Assembly: GCA_031772625.1 (NCBI GenBank)
Contig: CM062813.1
Coordinates: forward strand, 767,436,720 to 767,500,719
DNA length: 64,000 nt
Reading direction: 5' to 3'
Source: Pinus tabuliformis
Taxonomy: Eukaryota; Streptophyta; Pinopsida; Pinales; Pinaceae
Shown here: positions 32,241 to 43,729 of the stretch, piece by piece
Position numbering within the stretch: position 1 is the first letter of the stretch
Layout of the letters: each line of letters opens with the position of its first letter
Translations under genes and position numbers: made by a program
The notes under the pieces: model-generated
Told to the model about the DNA's origin: nothing
The model's input: only the letters and a program-made list of their open reading frames with translations
Databases searched by the model: none

Positions 32241-33441
32241 TGTATAGGTTGGATGTAAACATAGATGTACCTCCACAAAGTATATCCAAAGTGGTAGCTA
32301 CCTATACATCCCAACTTCTATAGAGTATATCCCAACTAGTAATTTATTAAAATATATCCCACTAGGAGGGGCGTCGGTGGGTAACCTACATGAAATATAT
32401 CTGAACTTATAGGTTTATCAACCATTAACTTGTACATGGTATCTGGTGTATTAGTAACTTGTACACATTATATCTTAACTGATATCCCAACTAGTAGGTA
32501 TACCAACTAGAAACCTCTACAAAGCATATCTCAACTATTAAGTATACTACTAACCTATATGGAGCATATTCCAACTAATAGGTGTCTAGATACACTTTTC
32601 AATTGGGATATACTTTGTATAGGTTGGGGTATAAATAAGTATACCGATCAATTCATATTTAAATTATAAGTGTATGGGTTGGGATATACATCATTAATGT
32701 CGCTATGATTTAAGGTTTGTATATCCATTCATACTCTCATGTGCATTTTTTTCTGGAAACATTTTATTGCAAAGTCAATCTACTTTAAGGCCTATGTAGT
32801 CAACCATAGTCTCATGAGTGATTTTTTTATAAACATTTAATTGCAAAGTTGCTACGCTTTAAGGCTTATGTAGACATTATTGTCTCATGAATGACTTTTG
32901 ATAAACATTATACACCCAATAACATAGTAATAAATGTTGTATAGGTTGGGATATACATCACTTTGCTTTAAAGGCTATGAAACAATTCGTAGTATCATGA
33001 GTGACATTTTCTAAATATTTAATTGCAAAATATCATCCTACATGGAATATATCTCGACTTATGCATGCTAATATATGATGTATATTTAGTGTATACTATA
33101 TTTCTAAATTCACTACGAATTGAATTTTAGTATAAGTGATATCATTTAATTAAAAAGCCACTACTAGCGGGAATATACTCTATAAATTTACGAGTATACC
33201 TATCAATTTGGATATACTCAATATAAGTTGGGATGTATATGTACACGAACCTTTACCTCCTAACTTATATAAACTATATCCCAATATATACAACTTGTAT
33301 TGATGATGTATATTCCAATACATACAATGTTTATGACTATGTGTTGAGGTGCATAGTGTTTACAAAAAAATCATTAATAAGTCTATGAATACATAGGATT
33401 GAAAGCATAATGACTTTTCAATTAATTATTTACAAAAAACA
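32241..33441. repeat. degenerate 'tatatcccaacta' satellite and satellite-like spacer
   Basis: Words such as 'atatcccaactagtagg' and 'ggttgggatataca' recur in both orientations to ~32,700. From there the 'catgagtgattttt..aaacattta' words of the 18,863 block appear. The TGTTAG element copy 2 is inserted in its right end; the repeat resumes at 35,617. Confidence 0.6.
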
Positions 33442-34085
33442 TGTTAGTGTCAGTGTCTTCACACTGCCATCAGTTATCAAAATTTACTCTTTTGCATTTC
33501 ATACTAGGTGTCCCATTTTGATGAGTTGCATTCCATTAGGTCATGGATCAACTAATGGTAGGGTTCATTTTAGTTTTTTTCCCTCATGACATATATCTGC
33601 TGACCTCCTTTCATACTTTTCAGTCCATGATTCATGTTTATTTTCAGTTCATTTCATCAATTTGGTCTTAGGCCTTAGGGTTTCAGTCTCATTAGGTATT
33701 AGGATTTTACCATGGTCAAATTTACAGTAACTAATAATGGTCAACAGCCACGTGAGGATGAAAATAATCATCAAAAAAGTTTTAATATCATAATTTGTAA
33801 CCTTAATAATTTTTTCACCTCAAAACCAGTTATGAGGAGAAAATTGGTATATTATTTGTAAATTTCATGTAATTTTATTATTTCTCATATGTAATTAATA
33901 GAGTCACGCTGCTCTTGGTCACCTGATGATATTTCCAAGTACATGCCACTGCAAAAGTCAAAGAAATCAAGCATCAGTTCACCTATTCAAGCCAAATATC
34001 AAGCATCTTAAAAACATAGTATTTGAAAAGCAAATAGACATTACAAAGTGGGTTTTGAACATTCAAAAATCAAAAGTTGAAAAGC

Positions 34086-34095
34086 TATATAAAGG
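34086..34095 (+). promoter_or_regulatory. probable TATA box of TGTTAG element copy 2
   Basis: TATATAAAGG, 644 bp from the left end, corresponding in position and context to the TATA box at 2931 in copy 1. Confidence 0.6.
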
Positions 34096-34212
34096 TCATC
34101 CCTCTCTTAAGTCATTTCATTGTTTGAGTTGAATTCCATGAGCTAAAAACACGATTTTGAAGTGTTATTAAGCAAAGGGGTGCATTTACTGTGTTTTTGG
34201 AGAAATCTGACT

Positions 34213-34280
34213 GGCGCTACGCACCTGGGTAATTTCCACAGCATAAAAATGAATTGGCGCTACGCACCAAATCGGCGCTA
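34213..34280. repeat. iterated GC-rich word GGCGCTACGCACC
   Basis: Full copies at 34,213 and 34,256 and a partial one at 34,274. They occupy the place that GCGCGACCCGTTG occupies in copy 1. Variant copies (GGCACTATGCACC at 34,601, GGCGCTATGCA at 34,622) lie in the 3' cluster. Confidence 0.85.
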
Positions 34281-35616
34281 ATCTTTTCACTGGAGGACTT
34301 TTTGAAGAAATGGCTTGTATATTTGGATTCAACATGATGAGAGCATCAAACCCAGAAAATCTCAACAATTTTGGAGCAAAACTTGGTCACCAAAAGGTCA
34401 AAAAACCATCAAAAAATGACCTCTCTGCCTCTTTTTGGACACACAGAAGCAACCTTGGCAGATTTCACTTGTGAGGGGACAAATGACCTCCAAATGCAAA
34501 AAATCAAGATGTTCCAGAAAACAGACAGGAATACCTTTCCAATGAGCTATATTGGGCTCAATTTGGCTAAGGGGAAGGCCTCCAAAAGTAGCTGTGAAGT
34601 GGCACTATGCACCTGGCTAGTGGCGCTATGCATAGAGCTAGTTTGCTCAAAAATCCAGTTTTCGCCTAGTTTTTCTACAAGTTGACTTTTTCTCTCATCA
34701 TGGATGAATTTATGATTGTAAATGATGTTATGCTATGTAAATGTAATTGTAAAATGACCTTAGAGGGCAGATTCATCATTTTGAGGTGGTTTGGGGGTTA
34801 ATGAATCAGTTTCCATGCTTATAGAGGTAAGTTGTTCCACTGCCTATATTCCTACTCCTTGTTTGGAAATGGTTGTAATAGTTCCTTATCTCTTGGATTC
34901 AACCCCTGATGGCTAGCATAGGTGGTTTGATTGTCTATATTATGTACTTTTTCAGTCATTAGCAAAGGTTGGACTCTCTTGGATGCTCTGAGCTACATTG
35001 TACATCTTTACAGTAGTTTGGCAAGGAAATAAACCAGGATTTGCAGCTATTTTTGTGGGATACTTGTGGTAAAGTGTTTTTGCATAGTTTCTCCTTCTGT
35101 TATTAGTTTTTCTCATGTGTTATGTGTGCCAAAATCTAATTCATTCTTCTAAACTAAATGAAATCAAGATAGATAGGTAGAATACATTGGTTACAGTGCT
35201 CTGCCTTGGGAATCCATTTAGTTTTTTATGTTTTCTACAGTTTGAAGAGGACACATGATATCTGCATGCCCTCCTTAGCTCCTCATCAGTCTTAAACCTA
35301 CCATCTCACTCAATTTCAAGTGCTAAAACACCTACCTTCCTCGCCCCATAGAACACCCTGCATTCCTGACTTGATTTCCTGGACCCAAAGCTGCCTGCTC
35401 CATTTGATCTAGCAAAAACCCAACACTATCAATCAAAAAACCATACAGCTACTATACCTAGCCTAAAATCCATATTTGCAGTCATCTCAACTGAGATTGA
35501 CAAGAAGAGAACCCTCTCTCGACCTGGTAGGGCTAGCTACCAGGTTAAGCTTGGTTTGTGGTTATCCTAGGATTGCCTCCCTTCAGCCTGAGGTCAATCT
35601 AGGCTCTAACAGAACC

Positions 35617-35971
35617 AATCATGAGACTATGAATAACTACATAGGACTTAAAGCATAATGAATTTGCAATTAATTATTTACGGAGAACCAATCATGAGAC
35701 TATGAATCTTTGTGTGGGCCTTAAAGCATAGTAACTTTGATTATGAATATCCCAACTATTACAACATTTATTACTATATTTGTGGGTGTAAATTTTTGCC
35801 AAAATCCACTAAAATTATGAATGAATACACAAACTTTAAAAAATAGTAATTTTGCAATTAAATCGTTATTTCCTTTGTTACAATTGATAATTAATAAATA
35901 TTAGATTTACTAAAAAAAATACACATTATAATTTATAATATATATACCAATTTATAGGACATGTATTACTC

Positions 35972-36019
<48 letters not shown>

Positions 36020-36060
36020 TTACTAAAAACCACTCATAAATTATGAATGGTACCTAAATT
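35617..36060. repeat. degenerate satellite-like spacer with (GT)n(GA)n
   Basis: Continues the satellite interrupted by TGTTAG copy 2, with two copies of 'gaaccaatcatgagactatgaat' about 75 bp apart. A (GT)n(GA)n microsatellite lies at about 35,972-36,016. Confidence 0.7.
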
Positions 36061-39000
36061 TGTTTTTGGCAAGCTAATATTTTCAATTAGTAACTGCAAG
36101 TTATATAAATCATTAATATTTGTCTATCAGTGGCCTGCCAAATGGGAAACCAAACCATTGATAGAACAAGATATATCTATATTTGAGCATAACCAATCCA
36201 AAAAATTATTATGACTGTCCAAACAATCTATTTTGCCAAAGGGCTACAAAAGAAACTACCTAAATGAGACATTCTAGCCTTGATTGGCCTACTAGTAAAC
36301 AAAAATGATTTTAAATAGCTAAGCATCAAGAAAACTAGGAGGAATTGGAGATGTCATCCTCAACTAGCACAAGTTCCATATGGCTTTGGTTTCTTGGTCC
36401 AGGGCTTGGAGTCACGTTATCTTTAATATGAGTTAACATGTTTATCTGCTTAAATTGTAGAACCATGTCATCCAAAACCAGGAGGATCTCATCCTTGACA
36501 TTATTCTTGTCTAGCAGGACATGGCCTAGGAGTGCTTCATGTGCTACTAAAGATCTATGATATAAATGTATTCATTATTTTGTTTATGGGTATGCCCCTC
36601 GTTTGGCACCCATGCAGCGACTATGTTCAAGACCTCAGAATCCAATATACATTTATGCTCTCTAATCAAGTTGGAACCTTGTGTAATCAGTTGTTAACAC
36701 CTTGCAATATTTGTTTTGAAGAGTTAAGCTAAGTCCTCAACCTATTGTTGAGCTTAAGAACTTACCTATGAGCCACAACCTTCACTGGTCGAGGAGGATC
36801 TTGTCAGATCAGTTGCACAGGTTTAGTTTAGTCGTCAGCGTTCAGGTCTGGTGTCGTCAGCTTCGACAGTGATGTTTATGGTTCAGGTTGTTCGGTAATG
36901 TATATGGTTTTCATGATGATATGGTTGGATACCTGGTTGCGATATGTGATTGTCGTTAGTTCCGCCTCGCCAGATTTGGTTTTTGACATGTTGGTTGTTG
37001 TCAGTTCCACCAAGATATGGTTGTCGACGTGGGTTGGTCATCCTCCTTTTCAGAGTTTGGTTGTCATCATCATGTGACGTTTGTCGCAAATGTCACTTTG
37101 TGACAATTTGTTGTAAATGGGTTTCTTGATGTGAAGACTATAATCCTAAACCTAAGTCATAGCCTTAAAAAGCTATGGTACAAATCAAATGTAAACCCTA
37201 AAACCTAACCTAAAATCTAATCCAAACATTAAAAATGCATTTAAAAACCATTACCCTAAGTCCTAAACCTATCAGACCATGTTACATATATAAACTATGT
37301 AATAAGAACAATTCAAAACACATAACCTATGTTAAAAAACCCTCTTGACCTTTTAAAAACATTGCAATATATATACACTGCCTTGACTGCTGGCCTAAAC
37401 CGCGTGGGGAGCTAACCGTAGCGCATCATGTGAGTAGAAATAGGAGATAGCAGCTACGGGTAGCAAGTGTCGGAGGTCCAGGATAACCGCACGGAAATAG
37501 TTACAGGTCATTGAACAGGTTACAGCTGACCGTGACAGACATGATAATCGGGCGGAGGTTGTAACAGTAGCTGTCACATGAACAAACCACTGACAATTGT
37601 CTGCCAGGTGTTCACATTGGAACCACCAGAGATAACGGCTAGGTGGCACGGTAGTCCTGTTCACATGGAACAGTTAAACTGTTTCCACACCATTTACTGA
37701 CCACCTGCAGTTTATGTGTAACCAAAGTTATTTTTGGGTTTTTGAAAGGTATTATTGGGTTAAACTAATAACAATACCATGCAACCTAACCCTAAGGTGG
37801 CACATCATAACTAGACTGAGCCTTTTGTAACCAAAATTAGAAACAGTTCACTCCAAAACTTGGATGAGGAAGTTCGAATGCATCTAGGAGGTTATAAAAG
37901 GTAGTTTTGCTCATTGAAGATGAGATAGAGTGTTTTTTAGTTTTATGTGCAGGTTCTGGAGGATATAGGCTGTTTTGTTTAGTGTAATAGGAACATCCGG
38001 AATCGGAATTGGGAACCATGACAGGCATTGGAAAGTTGGTTCAGAAAGCTTTCTTATGAAAGGGACCATAAGTGCTTGCGTGCACATTTATTTTGGTCAA
38101 TTTTCTGTGTAATCGACCTTCTCATATTCAATCCTAATAAAGCGGTCGCCCATATTGAAAGCGGACCTGGAGATGTAGTCCATCAAGGACGAACTCCATA
38201 ATCAATCTTGCTATCTGGTATCACTGTGTATTTGTTGTTTTCACTTCTGTTTTACATCTTTCTTATGTTTATCATTTGTCGTAAAGTCTGTCTTCTCAAG
38301 CAAACAGTTTGAGCACTTTAAGTTAACATTCATTTCACTGTTGTCATAATCAATTCTACTTCAGTTTTAACATATGATCATTTCAGATCATTCACAACCA
38401 CACCCAGAACAATCCCTCTCCTTTACCATGGTTTCAATAGAGGAAGAAATGAGAGATACTAAAAGACTAGGGAAAGAAACACCACAAGGAGGCAGAGGCT
38501 ACAAAAAAATATGCAATGGCATGAGAAGAGGATGTAGAGTCTACCTTGTTAAGTGAAGAAAATATTGCAAATAAATCACCAACAAAAATAGAAAGCTTCT
38601 AAACAAGACACTATCAGGTTCACACAAAATAATAAACATTAAACCAACATAATGGAGGAAGGTGCTCTCGAAATCGAGCAACTAAACACCATGATGGTCG
38701 ATAAACCAAGTGTAGAGAAGTAGAGTGATGCACCTGTGATAATCTCCTTAGGGATATGGCCCAGTGCCATGGAGGTGAAAGGCCACATGTAGTAATAAAT
38801 GAACGATAGCCCGAGTTTAATCACATATATCCTTTGTAGTGTGGGAGGGAAGCACATCAACTTCTCTCATGGTGGGAGGTGGTTGTGTCCCCGCCTCCCC
38901 ACTATCGCTTGCTTCCTATGTCACCTCATACGAATAAAATGGTACCTAACTTTAAAGCATATTAACTACACAATTAAATCATTATTAATTGTAATACCTT

Positions 39001-39466
39001 GTGAATGTTTTTTTAAGATTAAAAGCCATATAAAATTTTCTATGATATAATAATTTTCAATTAGAAATGAAGGTAAAATACAAATTAAATGTTTTTTTGT
39101 TAATTTATATTTTTATTATTTTATTTTTTTGATTAAATTATGTATTGATTCAAAATGTAAAAATCATGGAAATATTTAATTCACATAATTTAAAATGAAA
39201 GTTTGTTTTTTCCTTTATCCAAATTCAAAGTTCATAATTTTCACAATAACTAGTTAGTACAAAAACATTAAAATAATATTATTGAAATTGTATAATTTAA
39301 ATGTTTGGGAATCTTTTTTAATCTAATATAAATTTTAATTAATTTTAGAGATATAAAAATTTTGATTGAAAAAGAAGAAAAGGGGGAAATATCTCAAGAT
39401 CCATTTGATTTACAGATCATCCTGACACAGTCATAAAAGATACCAGAAGTAAAGGATACCGATGGC
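36061..39466. other. unrecognised spacer, possibly an old LTR at its centre
   Basis: No ORF with a domain. A TATA-like 'gttataaaagg' (37,891), an AATAAA (~38,139) and a TGGTATCA (38,216) in that order look like an LTR followed by a primer-binding site. I could not find a partner LTR or gag. The minus ORF at 38,639-38,860 is discussed among the rejected items. Confidence 0.35.
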
Positions 39467-39624
39467 TACAAATGTCATCATATATCAGACACCTCAGATT
39501 TAGACAAGGACACTGCAAGAATAGAAGAAGGAAATCAGTTTTCCTACAAATGTCATCATACATCAGACACCTCAGATTTAGACAAGGACACTGCAAGAAT
39601 AGAACAAGGAAATCAACTTTCTCT
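39467..39624. repeat. 78-bp tandem repeat, two copies
   Basis: The two units, with ATG at 39,472 and 39,550, differ at only a few bases. Because 78 is a multiple of three, the ORF 39,472-39,714 repeats a 26-residue unit. I see no evidence that it is a gene. Confidence 0.9.
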
Positions 39625-40199
39625 TGTCTCTTCCACACCATCTTAAGGAGAATGGCGCAAGGTTTAAAAAAAGAAAGGGAGAAAGGTTTAACTTTTCTCT
39701 TCATCTGTTTTTAGTTTTTTTTTAATATGAACTTATGATCACCAGTCATAGACTAGATGATGGAATGCTTTTAAGCATCTGCAACATGTAATTTTGTTTT
39801 CACTAATAAAATTACGATTTTTCTTTGGGGAAAAAATGTAATGTTTTGAATTTTTATATAATATTTGCTTAATCAATTTTAATTTTTTAGAAATAAAAAT
39901 CATTTTATATAGTTTTATTTTTTAAACATTAAAATATTAAAATCTTAGTGTTTTAAGTTTTTTATTATTATTGTAATTTGTTTAATCAATTTTAATTATA
40001 TTTGTGTTGAGAGGTGCATTTTACAACTTAATATGAGGATGATGTATCATTTCGTCCATGCTCAATGTGGAATTGACACGTGCCATATAAAAAGAAAAAT
40101 AAAAGAAATATTTATTAAATAAAAATCAATTAATACAACAATTACAATACACCTACAACATAAAAGATTGATTCTCTCAAATTTTCAAATGAGTTTCAT
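39625..40199. other. AT-rich spacer, nothing recognised
   Basis: Very AT-rich with poly-T and poly-A runs; no supported gene on either strand. Confidence 0.5.
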
Positions 40200-41574
40200 T
40201 CTTTTTCAGGTTTGCTAGAATATATAATATGTTTGAATCTATAATACTATATTAAACTTCAACTATAACTATTAATGCAAATTCTACCATCTTAAGGCTT
40301 CTCTACTATATCATCGAGAGACCAATTTTGATTGAAATTATGTATTTACATATTAGCATAATAAAATATATACAATTACATAAGAATGCAAGAATATATA
40401 CATTTTAGTAGATATAAAAACAAACATAATTAACTTAAGAACATATATAATTATGTAAAGGTGTTTGTGCACTCACACACATATAACTACTTTGTATATA
40501 TAAAATTAAAATATATTTATTAAATAAACTTAGTCTACATAAGTGAACCACAAAAAGTTGTGTAGTTGGATTTCTGCACAAAAAACAATTTAAATAAATT
40601 AGATATGAATGTAATATGTATAATTGCATGTAAAGAGTTACAAAGGAATTTCTACAAATAAGCCCACATATAAAGAATTGTTAAGTCACTTCTACGACCA
40701 ATATTCTAAGAAAACCTGAGTGTCAATCTCTTTATTTAGTGGCACAAGCCTTAATGTTCTTGGAAGTATGCAAAATCGAATTAACTTAACATTCAAAATT
40801 ATTAAACCAACGTAGATCATTATCCACCCATTTTCAGTGTTTATAAAAGTGTGCATTAAAATTGCATTTTTATCCCTCTCTAGATCATAGATTATAACTG
40901 TGAAATGATTTTGGCTTGAAAAAAAAAATTGTGAATGTGTAGAATGCAAGACCTTTTTCAAGATTTGAAGTAATACAAATTTATAAACAATCAAAGTTTA
41001 TTGTATATTAAAATGATATGGTGCATGGACATAATAATTATTTCCTTAATAAATATATATAAATTAATATCTCTACCCACACATTAGCAATGCTTGTTAT
41101 CAACTAAATCGGTACAATAATCTTGGGTAATTAGAGAATAACAAAATGAAAAAGATTTACAAGGATGAAAATATGTTGGAGTCTGACATTGAACTTAGAC
41201 ATGGTTCAAATTAGGTTATATACATACACTTTTTACGTTATATTTTTATGTATATAAAATTCTTAGTTAATTTATATATTTCTTCAATATTTTGGATTTA
41301 AATGGTCTTTTATTTTCAGGTGAGTTATGTTCTTTTTTAGGTTTGCTGCTGGAATTTATAATATTATATTAAACTTCAAATATATCTATTAATGCAAATT
41401 CTACTATTGGAGGGCTTCTCTACTCTACCACTTAGAGACATATCTCACCAGTTTTAATTGAAATTATGTATTTACATAAAAGCATAATAACATATATACA
41501 ATTACATAAGAATGTAAAAAATATATATACACTTATAGTATATATAAAAACTTATATGATTAACCTAAGAAAAA

Positions 41575-41577
<3 letters not shown>

Positions 41578-41668
<91 letters not shown>
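41578..41668. repeat. (AAAT)n and (TA)n microsatellites
   Basis: About ten AAAT units run directly into about 24 TA units. Together they abut the left arm of the palindrome. Confidence 0.95.
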
Positions 41669-41669
<1 letters not shown>

Positions 41670-41784
41670 TTCTACCGTTATTGTGGTGGACTAAATTTAT
41701 TGAATAAATGTATTTTAATTTAGTATATACTAAATTAAAATACATTTATTCAATAAATTTAGTCTACCACAATAATGGTAGAAG
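41669..41784. repeat. 116-bp near-perfect palindrome
   Basis: Two 58-bp arms meet with no spacer at 41,726/41,727 and differ at two positions. The right arm corresponds to ordinary unit sequence (compare ~40,500-40,545), so the left arm is the added inverted copy. Confidence 0.95.
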
Positions 41785-42396
41785 GTTGTGTAGAGAGGTT
41801 TCTGCATAAAAAAAACCATAATTAAATCAATTATATATGAATTCAATAATGTAATGTGTATAATTTCATGTAAAGAATTGCAAAGGGATTTCTACAAATA
41901 AGACCACATATAAAGACTTATCGGGTGATTTATGCCAATGAATCTTCTAAGAAAACCTAGGAGTCCCAACCCTTTGTGGCACATGCCTCAATGTTCTCAG
42001 AAGTGTACAATATTGAAAGAACTGAACATTCAAAACTAATAAACCAACATATATAATTATCCCATCAATTTTGAATAAGTACCAATAATATTTGTTTTGA
42101 TTGTAAATTGTAATTTATTCTACCAATTTTGATTATTTATAAAATTGTAGATTAAAATTGTATTTTATCCTTTGACTGATTGCAACTGCTAAATGATTTT
42201 GAATTGCAAAATAATAATTGTGGATGTGTGGAATGCAAGAATTGTTTTCAAGCTTGAAAGTAATACAATTTTATAAACAATCAAAGGTCATAGTAGATTA
42301 AGATGATTTGGTGCAATGATATAATAATTATTTCTTTGATGTATGTATATGAATTAATATCTCTACTCACACAACAACAATATTTGTCATGAACCA

Positions 42397-42853
42397 GAGG
42401 AACGTGACAAATCGCGACCATGGGGTTACTTTGATGGGGTTGAGCAAGTGGAAGATACCATTTGCGATGGTGGTTTCATTCTATATTTTTCTGAACAACA
42501 CTTTACGATATCAACATGGGTTTAGGGAGGGGAACAAACAATGTAACTAAATTTTTATCTTGTCGTTATTTATTGGCTTTTTTCGTGAGAAGAGATGTAA
42601 TCATTTACAATATTTTGGTGATTCTTTGTTGTTCATTAACCGTGTTAATGAAATTAAACAATGTTGTAGTTTACACCTTTTACACATTTTGGAGGACTCA
42701 CAAAGGATCAAACTTACATATGTATCTTTTTCTTGTAATCATATTTACAGGGAGAGAAATTGTTGAAAATTGCAGTAAGAAATTCTCAATTTGATTTTGC
42801 CTTGATTAAATTGAGAAAATTCAAATTTCCACATCAGTAGACGACTTGGATTA
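42397..42853. other. spacer, nothing recognised
   Basis: It contains a clean 10-bp inverted repeat (TTCTCAATTT at 42,783-42,792 with AAATTGAGAA at 42,808-42,817). ORFs at 42,516-42,794 have no domain. Confidence 0.4.
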
Positions 42854-43627
42854 TGTTAACTTGTGTGACATGGCTTGTGTCACCCAGTTTACTGAGTAAA
42901 TTCGAGTTGGAGGAGTTAGAGTTCAATTTTGCATGTGTTATTACTAATTTGTAGCAGTCGAGGTCATTTATCTCAGGTTGTTTTCAGTTAAACTAGTTCC
43001 AACTTTTGGAGGAACTAGTGGAAGGTCAGTTAAGCAGTGGGAGTTTAGTCAAACTCAATGATAATCTAGTTAACTAATATATCAGCCCAAAATATCTAGT
43101 GCATGCAGAGAATTTGAGTTATCTAGTTGAGGTGGAGATTACAAAACAATGTAACATCAATTGTAGACTAGTCTTGAGTGTACATGTGTTACATGCAGTC
43201 AAAGGATCGGCCTAAAGGAATTGCACAATCAATTTGAGGAATTTACTAAATAATAGGGGCCTAATTCCTCAAGGAACAATGCAAGGAAATTGGAGCTCAA
43301 GAGGATGCAAAATTTGACTAAGGCTAATTTAGAGCCTTTCAGTGAGCAGAGAAATAGGTTATGCACTTGCAGGTTGTGCTCAGTTGAGCAAAGCAATTGT
43401 AATATATCTCTATTCTTCTTATTTAATGCAAGTAGGCATTGGGGTTTTTAGTTGTTTTCTTTCCCCAGGAAAAATACTTATTTCATGTATGTGATTTCTT
43501 ATTGTATGTCTAAATTTTTTGTTTAAGATTGTGAATTACTTTCCGCAAAGCAGTAGAGTAGGTTTGTGTCTTGTGATCTTGGTTAAAATTTCATGAGAAA
43601 CTACAAATCTACAACGTAATTTCTACA
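42854..43627 (+). repeat. probable 5' LTR of the decayed copia
   Basis: The end ...ATTTCTACA (43,627) is fixed by the primer-binding site that follows; the start is a guess from the TG dinucleotide and typical length. No second copy is in the window to confirm it. Confidence 0.45.
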
Positions 43628-43639
43628 TGGTGTCAGAGT
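43628..43639 (+). other. primer-binding site, initiator tRNA-Met type (mutated)
   Basis: TGGTGTCAGAGT differs from TGGTATCAGAGC at two positions and lies 90 bases before the gag ATG. Confidence 0.65.
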
Positions 43640-43729
43640 ATGATTCACACTAGAGCAGGAATTCAAGGTTGTTCTCAGGAGGTTCGATTTTGGAGTTCAA
43701 TATAGCAGGATTTCTTCAGAGATGAGAAT

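Larger units (their letters stand above)
33442..35611 (+). mobile_element. TGTTAG...CTAACA element, copy 2 (2170 bp, no ORF)
   Basis: Its left end TGTTAGTGTCAGTG and following ~100 bp align with copy 1 ('catcag.gatcaaa', 'ttttgcattt', 'taggtgtc', 'cattagg'). Its right end shares 'gtagggctagctacc', 'cagcctgaggtc' and CTAACA. The promoter, leader, GC-rich word clusters and 3' part are all present, but the 503-codon ORF (~2.4 kb) is absent. The flanks aaaca and gaacc, compared with an uninterrupted copy of the same satellite at ~35,680, fit a decayed 5-bp target duplication. Again no LTR pair is visible inside. Confidence 0.75.
40200..42396. repeat. 1.1-kb imperfect tandem duplication
   Basis: Unit 1 (~40,200-41,110) and unit 2 (~41,330-42,396) share collinear blocks: 'aggtttgct' (40,208 and 41,339), 'ttaatgcaaattcta', 'gaaattatgtatttacat', 'atatacaattacataagaatg', 'aatatctctac' (~41,070 and ~42,357). 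The offset is about 1.13 kb at the left and 1.29 kb at the right. The difference is the microsatellite plus palindrome in unit 2. Confidence 0.85.

Noticed and set aside
36061..38220. Complete LTR with TATA box, AATAAA and primer-binding site
   Set aside because: The TGGTATCA match is only eight bases, the left border and any partner LTR could not be found; kept as a low-confidence note only.
38639..38860. Minus-strand ORF with a 'M-A-L-G-H-I-P-K-E' segment faintly like a multidrug transporter loop
   Set aside because: The resemblance covers only about 20 residues, no further membrane segments or neighbouring exons follow, and the region is otherwise decayed.
39467..39624. CRISPR-like direct repeats
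   Set aside because: Two adjacent 78-bp copies without spacers in a plant genome; an ordinary tandem duplication.
41560..41745. ORF of alternating I and Y
   Set aside because: Translation of the (TA)n and (AAAT)n microsatellites.
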